From assembly GCA_031179905.1 (NCBI GenBank), contig JAPSHL010000011.1, forward strand, positions 1 through 35,888: a stretch of DNA of 35,888 bases, given 5' to 3'. The first letter of the stretch is position 1. Each line of letters begins with the position of its first letter. The notes beneath the pieces were generated by a model that saw only the letters and a program-made list of their open reading frames with translations, made no database searches and was not told where the DNA came from. The DNA is from Bacillus sp. (in: firmicutes). GTDB lineage: Bacteria; Bacillota; Bacilli; Bacillales; Cytobacillaceae. The translations under genes and the position numbers were made by a program. Below, piece by piece: positions 26,514 through 34,536 of the stretch.

Positions 26514-29288
26514 TTATGGTGTTGTGGTACTTTGCTCTGATTGGTCTGTATTAGATTCATCTGACTGTGTGGACTCATCTGCCTCATTTTCATCAGGCTC
26601 ATTTTCATTTTCGTCAGGTTCATCTGCTTCCTCATCACTCTTATTGCCGTTCCCATTGCCGTTATTGCCATTATTACCATTATTACTGCTGTTCCCATTG
26701 CCGTTATTGCTATTATTACTGCTATTTCCATTCCCATTGTTGCCGTTGTTTCCATTCCCATTATTGCTATTGTCGGTTTCCTCTTCACTGCCTGTATTTT
26801 CGTCATCGGTAGCAGAGCCGTCATCAACTGTTTCATTTTCATCCTCAGCAGGCTGTTCTTCCACCTTGGCAGGAATTTTGACAGATGCAGAGACAGAGTC
26901 GCTTGTCATACTGCTGCTTTTAGCTGTAATGGTGAATGTATACGTGCTGCCAGGATCCGGTTTAGCGATTTTAACGCTCTTATCAGATGTTGTTGTAAGC
27001 TGTTCAGATGCCCCGCCATTAATGCTGACACTCACATCGAATTTAACAGCATCTGTACCGCCATAGCTCCATGACACATTTACTTGATCATTGTCTTTAT
27101 CATAAGAGGCTTTAGCATTTTTAGCTGGATCAAGTTTATTATATTTCTCTGAAATTTTTTGAACAATATTGCCTTTGACCGCATATTCTGTCAAGATTTG
27201 ACTGCTTGGCGTGTAGCTGCTTGCCAGTCTTGCAGGATATGTGCCTTTTTCAATGCTAACTTTTTCAACACTGTCTGGCATTTTAAAATCGGCTGTTTCT
27301 ACATCTTGCGAAATATATTGCATGATGTTTTTGAAGAGCAGCTGGGCGATTCTTTGGTCGTTGCTGACAGTATTGGAACGCAAGTAATTTTTCCTATTTT
27401 CGTAACCGGTCCAAATTGCCATCGTGTAATTTGTCGTATAACCTGCAAACCAGGCATCAGGTGAAGCTCCGGCCGGAATATTATACTTTTGCATCTCATC
27501 ATCAGAATAGTTCGTCGTACCTGTTTTCCCTGCTATCGGCAAGCCAGGAACATTTGCTGATGATCCAGTACCGTACGATGAGTTAACAACACTTTTCAGC
27601 ATGTCTGTAATCATAAATGCGGTATAATCCTGCATCGCAACTTCTGATTCCGGCTCCATATTAATTTTCGTGCCGTCATTCAGTTTAAAGTAGCGGACAG
27701 CATGAGGTGTATTGTAGACACCCTCATTACCAAAAGCACTGTATGCGCCAGCAAGTTGAAGGGTGGTAATTCCTTTATCCTCACCGCCGATTCCTCCGAT
27801 AGAATAAGATTCATAAGCGTGCTTAAGCGGGATACCTAAGTTATTAGCAAACTCTTGAGCATTTTCAGCACCAGCAGCACGGAATGCTTCTAATGCCGGA
27901 ATATTTCTGGATCGTGCCAGTGCCTCACGGATCGACATGGAACCGAGAAACTTGTTATCAAAGTTATTAATCGGCGTTTTGTCAGCATCATTATACGTTG
28001 TCGGCTTATCCTCAATCGTTTCATATGTGCCCCATTTTAGATATTCTATAGCTGGGCCGTAGTCGAGAATCGGTTTAATTGTCGAACCTGGCTGACGCGG
28101 ATTTTCTGTTGCATAGTTGAAGCCGAGCTTCACATCAGGGTCACGGTCGCCGCCGAGTGCGAGAATGCCTCCGGTTTTCGTATCAAGCAAGGTAATACCT
28201 GCTTGGAAATCCTCATCTGGGAATTCGACTACATTGCCTTCATACATGACCTTATCTACATAATCCTGCGCTTTTGTATCCAATGTTGTATGAATTTCCA
28301 AACCATCAGTAAAAACATTAACATCAGGGTATTTTTCTTCAATTTCTGCAATGACTTGCTTAATGTATGGATCGTATTTTAAATCAGATGTCTCTCTGTC
28401 CTTTTCAGCTACAATAGAGTCTTCGAGCGGCGTTGCTTGTGCTTCTTTCATTTCCGCTTCTGAAATATATCCATGCTGATTCATCAGTGATAGGACAATA
28501 TTGCGGCGTTTTTCTGCTCGGTCCGGGTTGTTGAACGGATTATAAGCGTTAGGTGCCTGCGGCATTCCAGCAAGCATTGCAGCTTCTGGCAATGTCAGCT
28601 CATCGAGCTCCTTGTCAAAGTATACCTTTGACGCGGTTTTAATTCCGCTCATGTTTTCAGACATGAAAATCTTGTTTACATACATTTCAAAGATTTCTTG
28701 TTTTGTATACTTTCGCTCCAGCTGTATAGCGAGCCACGCTTCCTGAGCTTTACGCGACAGCGTTTTTTGCGGCTGGTTGAAGAAGAAGTTCTTTACAACC
28801 TGCTGGGTGATTGTACTAGCACCTTCTGAACCGAATCCATCGGTGAAGTTAGCAATGACCGCACCGCCTAAACGAATCGGGTCAATTCCATGATGCTCAA
28901 AGAATCGGGAGTCTTCTGTTGCAATGACTGCATTTTTCACAAGATCAGGAATATCGTCGTATTGCACATAATCTCTGTTGACGGCGCCAATCTTTTCGAT
29001 TGGTTTATCATCTTTATCATAGATAGTTGAAGAGATGGAGTCCTTCAAGACGCTTTCATCGAGCTTAGGGGCATCTTTAACCATGACTGCAAAAGTGATG
29101 CCTCCTGCAATGATGCCAACTATACCAAGGCTGATCAGCACGAGGAAAATCCGTTTAAAAATCTGCTTGGCGCCTTTCTTTTTGTCTTTTTGCTTTTTGT
29201 CCTTAGACGTTTTCTCCTTTGTCTTTTTATTATTCGCTGATTGGAGCTGCCTGCGCCGCTCCTCTCGCGTTTGGTATTTATCTGTCAT
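26514..29288 (-). CDS. ponA: Class A penicillin-binding protein 1 (PonA)
   Basis: A 924-residue bifunctional peptidoglycan synthase. In order: a very basic cytoplasmic N terminus (1-45), a membrane anchor (about 47-70), and a GT51 transglycosylase with E125 in ATEDSRFFEHHG and GASTITQQVVKNFFF. The transpeptidase follows, with S402-T-I-K405, S460-R-N462 and K588-T-G590, then an FN3-like domain (about 715-800) and a low-complexity acidic/Asn-Gly tail (about 815-924). I chose the MTDKYQTREERRR start (complement of 29286-29288), which has AAAGGTAGGA upstream, over a longer frame. B. subtilis PonA is about 914 residues with a similar tail. It lies 47 bases after recU on the minus strand. Confidence 0.95.
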   Translation of the reverse strand: MTDKYQTREERRRQLQSANNKKTKEKTSKDKKQKDKKKGAKQIFKRIFLVLISLGIVGIIAGGITFAVMVKDAPKLDESVLKDSISSTIYDKDDKPIEKIGAVNRDYVQYDDIPDLVKNAVIATEDSRFFEHHGIDPIRLGGAVIANFTDGFGSEGASTITQQVVKNFFFNQPQKTLSRKAQEAWLAIQLERKYTKQEIFEMYVNKIFMSENMSGIKTASKVYFDKELDELTLPEAAMLAGMPQAPNAYNPFNNPDRAEKRRNIVLSLMNQHGYISEAEMKEAQATPLEDSIVAEKDRETSDLKYDPYIKQVIAEIEEKYPDVNVFTDGLEIHTTLDTKAQDYVDKVMYEGNVVEFPDEDFQAGITLLDTKTGGILALGGDRDPDVKLGFNYATENPRQPGSTIKPILDYGPAIEYLKWGTYETIEDKPTTYNDADKTPINNFDNKFLGSMSIREALARSRNIPALEAFRAAGAENAQEFANNLGIPLKHAYESYSIGGIGGEDKGITTLQLAGAYSAFGNEGVYNTPHAVRYFKLNDGTKINMEPESEVAMQDYTAFMITDMLKSVVNSSYGTGSSANVPGLPIAGKTGTTNYSDDEMQKYNIPAGASPDAWFAGYTTNYTMAIWTGYENRKNYLRSNTVSNDQRIAQLLFKNIMQYISQDVETADFKMPDSVEKVSIEKGTYPARLASSYTPSSQILTEYAVKGNIVQKISEKYNKLDPAKNAKASYDKDNDQVNVSWSYGGTDAVKFDVSVSINGGASEQLTTTSDKSVKIAKPDPGSTYTFTITAKSSSMTSDSVSASVKIPAKVEEQPAEDENETVDDGSATDDENTGSEEETDNSNNGNGNNGNNGNGNSSNNSNNGNGNSSNNGNNGNNGNGNGNKSDEEADEPDENENEPDENEADESTQSDESNTDQSEQSTTTP
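26590..26790. repeat. Low-complexity Asn/Gly- and Glu/Asp-rich tail repeats in ponA
   Basis: On the plus strand this part of ponA is dominated by repeated units such as TTATTGCCG and TTCCCATTGCCG. On the coding strand they give stretches like NGNGNNGNNGNGN and NSSNNSNNGNGN, flanked by acidic DENE/DEAD runs. The units are 6-12 bases and imperfect, in frame with the gene, so length changes by slippage would alter only the tail. Confidence 0.8.
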
Positions 29289-29335
29289 ACTAGTTCCTAC
29301 CTTTCTTTTCCAAAAACAAACAACAAAGATATCGC

Positions 29336-29941
29336 TCAATCGAAGCTATAAAGATAATCTATTACTCTAATATAGTCAATCCTTGCTTGAAAGCCAAGTG
29401 CTATCGGATGAGCAGTGTTTTTTAGCTCTTCTTTTGTTATTGATTTTCTTCCGCCGTCTATCATTCTATCCCAATACATGAAGAGTTTTTCTGCCTCTAA
29501 ATAGAATATCTCATCTGATGAAGAAAATCGAATAATTACAAAACAGATCGCATTTTGCTCGCATACAGACCGCATATGTTTGATTTGGTGATCATGGAAG
29601 TTATTAAGCGGGAAGGATGTTCCATGCTTAGTTTCCTTCGCCTCAAAATCAATATACCTGCCTTTATATACCCCATTATAATCTGTTGTAGACGCCTGTT
29701 TAAAATAAGCCTCTTTAATGACTGCCGCACTTCTTTTCGGGTAGTCCACCTTAACGATTTGTAAGGGTGTCGGTTTTTTGTGGATGACGGCTTTGCCAAG
29801 TTCTAAGTAGTATTGGTTTGTTATGTTGATATCTTCTTCTAGTGTCATGCCCCGGTTGCTGTAGCTGTGTTTTTTGCTGACAGGGCTATTGGTTTTTACA
29901 GCAGGAATATACTTTTTCCCATTTGGATAATGAAGTTTCAC
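29336..29941 (-). CDS. recU: Holliday junction resolvase RecU
   Basis: RecU cuts Holliday junctions in recombination repair and chromosome segregation and also modulates RecA. The 201-residue protein is nearly collinear with B. subtilis RecU (206). The nuclease core has D87 in TTDYNG, D98 and E100-x-K102 in YIDFEAKET, and the central stalk region is HDHQIKHM. The start is GTG (complement of 29939-29941), with GAGGTG 5 bases upstream. recU and ponA form one minus-strand unit, the same pairing seen in B. subtilis. The divergent gene yppC starts about 90 bases away. Confidence 0.96.
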   Translation of the reverse strand: MKLHYPNGKKYIPAVKTNSPVSKKHSYSNRGMTLEEDINITNQYYLELGKAVIHKKPTPLQIVKVDYPKRSAAVIKEAYFKQASTTDYNGVYKGRYIDFEAKETKHGTSFPLNNFHDHQIKHMRSVCEQNAICFVIIRFSSSDEIFYLEAEKLFMYWDRMIDGGRKSITKEELKNTAHPIALGFQARIDYIRVIDYLYSFD

Positions 29942-30032
29942 TTTTTCACCTCGCAGCTTCTAACCTAAGTAGAATAACTTCATGATAACAACAAACAATA
30001 TAACATAATTTCCGAAAAAGAGGTGGTCTTTT

Positions 30033-31022
30033 GTGGTAGGTATAAATGAGCATTTCTTATCAACTGAAGAGAAGCGGCTAATAAAAGACATACGCTGTTT
30101 AACAGAAAAAAATAACTTAGACAATATTACGAGAACAGACAGCTATCTCGAATATTATATCATGAATAAAGAAATTCACTGGTCGCTACTTGCCAGCCTG
30201 GTGTCGAGGAATGCCGGCTGGAATATGTGCGATTTGGCTGGCGGCTGGTTTCCTTTGTCATTAAATGAGAAAACCCGCCTCAACTTATTTGCTACTTATG
30301 AACGGGCAAATTGGATGATTTTCCAAGATGCTTACCCACAGCTGCTTCTCTATGAGTATTCGACGAAAAAGAATGCCCCGATGTTTCATTTACTTAAATA
30401 TTTTTCGGTTTCTTCTTTTATGGAAAAGGAATGGAAGCATTTTTGGCAATATCGGAATAAGAAGAGGCTAGTCTTCAGTCTAATCATCAACGAACAAAAT
30501 GTCATTGAGAAACCAATCATTAAAAATAAGCTGTTCCAAAAAGAGGTTTTTCATACATTGGCATACCGATTTCAAGATATATGGCATTTCAGCTCTGTGT
30601 TTTTTCCAACTTTGAATGGAGACATATATGGAAGAAGTGTCTCATCGTTCAGCTCATTGGACCGCCGTATTAAGCTCGGCAAAGAATTGTATGCCATTCT
30701 GTTTGCAACAAGGCTTCATAATTCTTTTCTTCAATTTGCAATAAATGTACCGCATACAGGTTCAAGAGCCGATTATGAAAAATATGTCTATCCAAGGCAT
30801 CGGAAGAACACCCCCATGTTAAGGGCAAGCTATCCTGTAATGGTGCAAACAGAACCTGAGTGGAATGATTGGAGTTTAGCAACAAAAGTTAGGGCTAAGT
30901 GGAAAAAAGACGACGTGCAAGTGGAGTTAACTCCAATCACTGAATGGTATAAAAGGAAGCAGGAAAAGCTCCACAGCCTTATAAAAGTAGAAAGAAGCAT
31001 GCTAACTTTTCTTCGTTTGTAA
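30033..31022 (+). CDS. yppC: DUF2515 protein YppC
   Basis: A 329-residue protein of the DUF2515 (YppC) family, with no known function and no enzymatic motif I can identify. Recognisable parts are SLLASLVSRNAGWNMCDLAGGWFPL near residue 52, and the C-terminal PHTGSRADYEKYVYP segment. It has no signal peptide or membrane helix. Length matches B. subtilis YppC (about 321), and it lies next to recU on the opposite strand as there. The start is GTG at 30033, with AAAGAGGTGG about 8 bases upstream. In B. subtilis the small spore gene sspM lies between yppC and yppD; I see no such frame in the 142 bases here. Confidence 0.86.
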   Translation: MVGINEHFLSTEEKRLIKDIRCLTEKNNLDNITRTDSYLEYYIMNKEIHWSLLASLVSRNAGWNMCDLAGGWFPLSLNEKTRLNLFATYERANWMIFQDAYPQLLLYEYSTKKNAPMFHLLKYFSVSSFMEKEWKHFWQYRNKKRLVFSLIINEQNVIEKPIIKNKLFQKEVFHTLAYRFQDIWHFSSVFFPTLNGDIYGRSVSSFSSLDRRIKLGKELYAILFATRLHNSFLQFAINVPHTGSRADYEKYVYPRHRKNTPMLRASYPVMVQTEPEWNDWSLATKVRAKWKKDDVQVELTPITEWYKRKQEKLHSLIKVERSMLTFLRL

Positions 31023-31164
31023 TTATAAATGTCGAAATAGTGAAGGGGGATTGGTGAATTCCCGCTTTCTTTGACGAATCCCTTCTAGTTTTGTCATGCG
31101 TGCAGGACTTATAAGGGAAAAGGAGAAATCAGTATACACAAAAAAAGAGCATGGAGGGGATTAA

Positions 31165-31422
31165 ATGTCTGTTTATAATAAAGAGGAATTAATGAATTTG
31201 CTTGAAGGAATACAAGAAGAGCTAGAAGAACTCGATCAATTATTACAAAATAGAAATAATGCCTTGACGAAAGATATCATGCTGCATGAAAGAACGCTCG
31301 ATCACTTGGAAGGAGCAATTGCCTCCTGTGAAAACAGATGCTTAAATATTCAAACAGAAACAGATTATGTTCAACCATATATGAAAAGACCTGTATCTTT
31401 TAAACTTGAACTAGGATCATAA
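31165..31422 (+). CDS. yppD: Small coiled-coil protein YppD
   Basis: An 85-residue protein whose first 60 residues form a strongly charged helix with heptad-like leucines (LLEGIQEELEELDQLLQNRNNAL), suggesting a coiled coil. Two cysteines (CENRC) follow near residue 52. Its length and place between yppC and yppE match B. subtilis YppD (about 83). The ATG has GGAGGGG about 7 bases upstream. No function is known. The 142-base gap before it holds a loose hairpin (GAAGGG...CCCTTC, 31042-31086). Confidence 0.78.
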   Translation: MSVYNKEELMNLLEGIQEELEELDQLLQNRNNALTKDIMLHERTLDHLEGAIASCENRCLNIQTETDYVQPYMKRPVSFKLELGS

Positions 31423-31473
31423 TTCCAATAAAATAGAGAAAAACATGTTTTTATCGTTTATTGGAGTGCAGCT

Positions 31474-31830
31474 ATGACAAATATTCAGCGTTTAAAAGAG
31501 CTTACAGAGGAATTGCAGGTTTGTGCAAACTATTTGGTTGACGTCTTTCATAATGTGAAATCTACTGGTGAGAGCGAAGATTTTTATAAAGTTGTCAGGC
31601 CATATGCCAATAATGTCGCAAAGATGAATGCAGAATGGAAGGATATCGCAGAAGACTGGGTGAAAACACAAAGACCGCTATATCTTCATCCAAGCCAAAT
31701 CAGCACAGCTTCTGATCATCTGGAAGTAATATCAATACAAGCCTTTTTTAAGGAAACAAGTAAAAAAAGATTTTTAGATTCAGCCAAATCAGTGCAATTT
31801 ATTTTACAGACTGTTTTAGACAGGCTTTAA
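31474..31830 (+). CDS. yppE: DUF1798 protein YppE
   Basis: A 118-residue all-helical protein of the DUF1798 (YppE) family, which forms a four-helix bundle in solved relatives; the function is unknown. The four amphipathic helices can be followed (about 3-30, 36-65, 83-98, 99-118), and HPSQISTASDHLEVISIQAFF is a conserved stretch. It follows yppD by 51 bases. The ATG has a modest ribosome site (TTGGAGTG about 7 bases upstream). In B. subtilis yppF comes next; no yppF frame is seen in the 160 bases after this gene. Confidence 0.85.
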   Translation: MTNIQRLKELTEELQVCANYLVDVFHNVKSTGESEDFYKVVRPYANNVAKMNAEWKDIAEDWVKTQRPLYLHPSQISTASDHLEVISIQAFFKETSKKRFLDSAKSVQFILQTVLDRL

Positions 31831-31934
31831 AAGAAGATAACCATAATGTTTCTGTGAATGATGAGGTTGTATACAACAGCTTCAAAATTAGGAGCATTAT
31901 TTTTTTTGCCTTTCTTTCCTTATTTAGCAGTAGG

Positions 31935-31963
31935 CACCATCTAGGCGTTTCCTACATAAGATA
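31935..31963 (+). promoter_or_regulatory. Likely sigma-K promoter of yppG
   Basis: CACC at 31935-31938, exactly 16 bases, then CATAAGATA at 31955-31963 fit the mother-cell sigma-K consensus (mACm, 16, CATAnnnTA) at every defined position. It lies about 31 bases before the yppG start, which would make yppG a late sporulation gene. Confidence 0.65.
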
Positions 31964-31993
31964 GAGAGGGCTTTATGAAGGGAGAGGATATGT

Positions 31994-32521
31994 ATGTACC
32001 AAACTATAAATATGCATGGACATTTGCCAAACAGGCGGCGTGCTTATACGAACGGCTATGCTTCCCACCCCCAAGACGTCCATATACAGCATGCCCGAAC
32101 ATTTAATCCATATATGAATCAAGGCTGGAACAGCATGGTGAATCAACCTTATCCAGGGTTTTACGGAAATGAAGTTAACCAGCAGCATCAAGCCTACAAC
32201 GGTTATGAGCAAACCTATTTCCATCCACAAAATGCTTATAAGCCGAACAGTCAAAATGTTTTTCAAAACCCGCTTCATCAACAAGAAGAAGTCTATCAGC
32301 CAATGATGCAAAACCTGCAGCAGCAGTATATGAATCCATATCCGAAACAATCCTTTATTCCAAAAAAACAAGGCAACTTCAAAGGTTTTATTAATTCATT
32401 TAAGTCACAGGACGGCTCATTTGACTTCAATAAGATGATGGATACAGCAGGGCTGATGATGAACGCCATGAACCAAGTTACCGGCGTTGTTAAAGGGGTT
32501 GGAGGAATATTTAAAGTATAG
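31994..32521 (+). CDS. yppG: YppG-like protein, probable spore-associated protein
   Basis: A 175-residue protein rich in Asn, Gln, His and Tyr (about 1-125, for example GYEQTYFHPQNAY), like many spore coat proteins. It ends with the conserved YppG domain (about 130-175, GFINSFKSQDGSFDFNKMM...MNQVTGVVKGVGGIF). B. subtilis YppG is shorter (about 125), the difference being in the low-complexity part. I chose the ATG at 31994, 6 bases after GGAGAGG; an ATG at 31990 is in another frame. The upstream sigma-K match supports expression in the mother cell late in sporulation. The coat role is inferred from composition and promoter. Confidence 0.83.
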   Translation: MYQTINMHGHLPNRRRAYTNGYASHPQDVHIQHARTFNPYMNQGWNSMVNQPYPGFYGNEVNQQHQAYNGYEQTYFHPQNAYKPNSQNVFQNPLHQQEEVYQPMMQNLQQQYMNPYPKQSFIPKKQGNFKGFINSFKSQDGSFDFNKMMDTAGLMMNAMNQVTGVVKGVGGIFKV

Positions 32522-32542
32522 CTGCTTTGAATTTGTCTGTAA

Positions 32543-32580
32543 AAAAACTTGCTGCTTATTTAGCAGCAAGTTTTTGCTTT
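32543..32580. terminator. Bidirectional terminator between yppG and the ypzG-like gene
   Basis: A perfect 13-bp stem, 32543-32555 against 32563-32575 (AAAAACTTGCTGC and its complement), with a 7-base loop and T/A runs on both sides. It lies between convergent genes. Confidence 0.9.
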
Positions 32581-32591
32581 TTCTTTTCACC

Positions 32592-32744
32592 TTACCAGCG
32601 ATTAGCTTTTGCATTTCGACGTAAAATAAGATTATTCCTAGACATTTCCGTATGTCCGTTTACTTGAGACTTGGAACGTTTAGGTCTAGTCCAATTATGA
32701 TGAAATAGCTCAGAATGAGGATCCAAATTATCTTTGTAGCTCAT
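32592..32744 (-). CDS. ypzG: Small YpzG-like protein
   Basis: A 50-codon gene on the minus strand. The product starts MSYKDNLDPHSELFHHNW, continues TRPKRSKSQVNGHTEMS and ends RRNAKANRW. It is basic, with no hydrophobic segment. It resembles the small YpzG family of bacilli (about 50 residues with conserved FHHNW and KSQVNG), which is found near yppG; the family name is from memory, so the symbol is tentative. The ribosome site AAGAGGTGA lies 5 bases before the ATG (complement of 32742-32744), which strongly supports a real gene. It converges on yppG across a shared terminator. Possibly a spore protein by location only. Confidence 0.8.
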   Translation of the reverse strand: MSYKDNLDPHSELFHHNWTRPKRSKSQVNGHTEMSRNNLILRRNAKANRW

Positions 32745-32870
32745 CAAATCACCTCTTAGCAGGATTTAAAGAAAAAGGGGCGCCCAAAAAGGAATGAACC
32801 TTCATGGAACATCCTTTAGTATATGTCGATTATAACTTTTTACTCTCAACATAAGTGAATAGTCTCTTGT

Positions 32871-33350
32871 TTATGGAAGAATATTTATTTTTTTACCTTT
32901 TTGTTTTTTTACACAAATGGTCAATAGGCCGTTTTGATAGGAGGCCTTAACTTTCTGTTCATCAATAACAAAGGGTAGTGCAACTGTTCTGGAACTTTTT
33001 TTGTATGTTTGGCTTTTATGAATAATTTGATGCTGTGTATTTTCCTCTTGGACTAATTCCATGTGAGTGACACTTATGATTAAACGATTATCGAATACAT
33101 CAATGTGTATTTGTTCTTTGTTAATACCTGGCAACTCAGCTTTTATAATATGTTCCTCTTCTGTTTCATTGACCGAAACAGGAAATGACATATTTGGAAA
33201 AGGATTGCTGAAGAACTGATCCATGGACTGCAGAAAATTCTTAACAGGTCTTTCTTGGAAAAATTGATTCATTGACTTTTTTATTAACTGAAATGGTTCT
33301 TGCTTTTCGGAAGTCTTTTTTCTAGAATTTGAAGGGAATTGAGATGACAT
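32871..33350 (-). CDS. Hsp20/alpha-crystallin small heat-shock protein
   Basis: A 159-residue protein with a variable basic/Phe-rich N-terminal arm (about 1-55) and a complete alpha-crystallin domain (about 57-155). It has VNETEEEHIIKAELPGINKEQI, DNRLIISV, a loop with several His/Gln, SRTVALPFVID, and the NGLLTICVKK strand that carries the family motif. The C-terminal extension is very short (KKINILP), and its INI fits the I-x-I/V tail used for oligomer contacts. Such proteins hold unfolding proteins in solution; some bacillus members are spore coat proteins. The ATG follows AAAGGAGG by 10 bases. An inverted repeat lies upstream. Confidence 0.88.
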   Translation of the reverse strand: MSSQFPSNSRKKTSEKQEPFQLIKKSMNQFFQERPVKNFLQSMDQFFSNPFPNMSFPVSVNETEEEHIIKAELPGINKEQIHIDVFDNRLIISVTHMELVQEENTQHQIIHKSQTYKKSSRTVALPFVIDEQKVKASYQNGLLTICVKKQKGKKINILP

Positions 33351-33375
33351 GATGACATATCCTCCTTTTATATAA

Positions 33376-33409
33376 ACATTTGTTCATAGTTTATGCATTA
33401 AACAAATGT
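33376..33409. repeat. Inverted repeat upstream of the hsp20 gene
   Basis: ACATTTGTT (33376-33384) and AACAAATGT (33401-33409) are perfect 9-base inverted arms separated by 16 bases, ending 26 bases upstream of the minus-strand hsp20 start. The sequence does not match the CIRCE element or a CtsR site. It may be an operator. Confidence 0.55.
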
Positions 33410-33521
33410 GGGTGCTTATCCAATATAAACGACAAATTTGCAAATCTAAACAGCACATATTTTTAAATACAGAAAAAATAGCTTAAAATATAGTTAAGAC
33501 TATAAGAAGGAGATAACAGTT

Positions 33522-34307
33522 ATGGGAAAATTAACGATAGATAACCGTGAACTGAGTTTTGTGGAACAAGGTAGCAGCAATCACCAAACAGTTGTCCTGC
33601 TTCACGGCTTTTGCGGCAGCACGGACTATTGGAAGAAAATCATCGCACCACTATCAAGAAAATATCATGTTATTGCCGTTGATTTGCGCGGCCACGGCAA
33701 CTCCAGCTTTGACGGCGAAGCATTCGAAATGGAGGACTTAGCAAATGATGTTAAAGTGCTTCTCGACACGCTTGAAATAGACACTGTGCACTTATTCGGC
33801 CACTCACTCGGCGGATATGTTACATTGGCTTTTGCAGAAAATTTTCCAAATAAACTTAACAGTTATGGTCTAATTCACTCAACTGCCTATCCAGATACAG
33901 ATGAAGGTAAGGCAGGCAGGCTAAAGGCGATTGAGAAGATACAGGACTTAGGGATAACTGCATTCATTGATGGACTAATCCCTAACTTGTTTGCATCAGA
34001 CTATATCGCTGCTAACCAAGAGGAAGTTATGGAAATAAAAGAAATCGGATATAAAACAGACCCCTTAGCAGCAATGGAAACATTAGCAGCGATGAGAAAA
34101 CGTCCAGACCGTAATTCGGTAATAGAACAGCAGTCTCTTAGCTTTTTGCTTGTGCAAGGGAAATTCGATAAGGTCGTTTCTTCTGCTCGTGCTGTTAGTT
34201 CCTCTGCGTCATATGTAACAGTAAAAGAGCTTGAAGCAGGTCACATGGGTATGATTGAAAATCCTCATGAACTGCTGACTATCCTGACTGATTTTATTGA
34301 TAGATAA
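33522..34307 (+). CDS. Alpha/beta-fold hydrolase, MenH/YugF-like
   Basis: A 261-residue alpha/beta hydrolase. The oxyanion-hole motif LLHGFCGST is at 26-34, the nucleophile S95 sits in GHSLGG (93-98), the acid is probably the Asp in LVQGKFDKVVSS (about 214), and the base is the His in EAGHMGMIENP near the C terminus, so the triad is complete. DLRGHGNS (54-61) is typical of MenH-like and carboxylesterase-like members. The substrate cannot be told from sequence. The ATG has GAAGGAGAT 7 bases upstream. It is divergent from hsp20 and is a single gene. Confidence 0.9.
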   Translation: MGKLTIDNRELSFVEQGSSNHQTVVLLHGFCGSTDYWKKIIAPLSRKYHVIAVDLRGHGNSSFDGEAFEMEDLANDVKVLLDTLEIDTVHLFGHSLGGYVTLAFAENFPNKLNSYGLIHSTAYPDTDEGKAGRLKAIEKIQDLGITAFIDGLIPNLFASDYIAANQEEVMEIKEIGYKTDPLAAMETLAAMRKRPDRNSVIEQQSLSFLLVQGKFDKVVSSARAVSSSASYVTVKELEAGHMGMIENPHELLTILTDFIDR

Positions 34308-34349
34308 AGTAAAGGTAATGATATATTTTTAGGTAATTTCTGGAGAGGC

Positions 34350-34381
34350 GCAGTTGAATTGCTTTATTGAAAAATTCAATT
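34350..34381 (+). other. Hairpin downstream of the hydrolase gene
   Basis: CAGTTGAATT and AATTCAATTG (about 34350-34381) can form a 10-bp stem with one G-U and a 12-base loop. With the terminator at 34439-34466 it could belong to a small RNA or to the hydrolase 3' untranslated region. Confidence 0.35.
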
Positions 34382-34438
34382 GATGCATATGTGTCAAACG
34401 ATTCAAGATTAAGAATAGTAATGCGCATAAGAGAATTA

Positions 34439-34466
34439 GGGCCTGTAAAGTGGACAGGCCTTTTTT
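34439..34466 (+). terminator. Terminator upstream of yprA
   Basis: A 7-bp stem, GGCCTGT (34440-34446) against ACAGGCC (34454-34460), with a 7-base loop and six T residues after it. It lies 132 bases after the hydrolase stop and 71 bases before yprA. Confidence 0.85.
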
Positions 34467-34536
34467 CTGTGCATTTATATGCTGGAAAACCAAACGTTTA
34501 TTCGGTATATTATGTACAAGAGGTGAATTAGGACGC

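Noticed and set aside
26630..26790. Regularly repeated short units that look like a CRISPR or satellite array
   Set aside because: The units are 6-12 bases, imperfect, in frame and code for the Asn/Gly tail of PonA; there are no spacers.
26524..27066. Open frame of 180 codons opposite the end of ponA, with Ser/Leu/Pro repeats
   Set aside because: It is the antisense shadow of the low-complexity ponA tail, has no ribosome site and only mirrors the repeats.
31866..31877. 12-base palindrome GTTGTATACAAC after yppE
   Set aside because: A/T-rich and short, with no promoter nearby on which it could act; likely chance or a weak 3' end.
31858..31944. 28-residue hydrophobic peptide between yppE and yppG
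   Set aside because: Starts with Met-Met and is hydrophobic, but no ribosome site is near and it ends over the sigma-K -35; probably chance.
31973..32371. 132-codon minus-strand frame opposite yppG
   Set aside because: No ribosome site and no family resemblance; yppG on the plus strand has a ribosome site, a promoter and a conserved C terminus.
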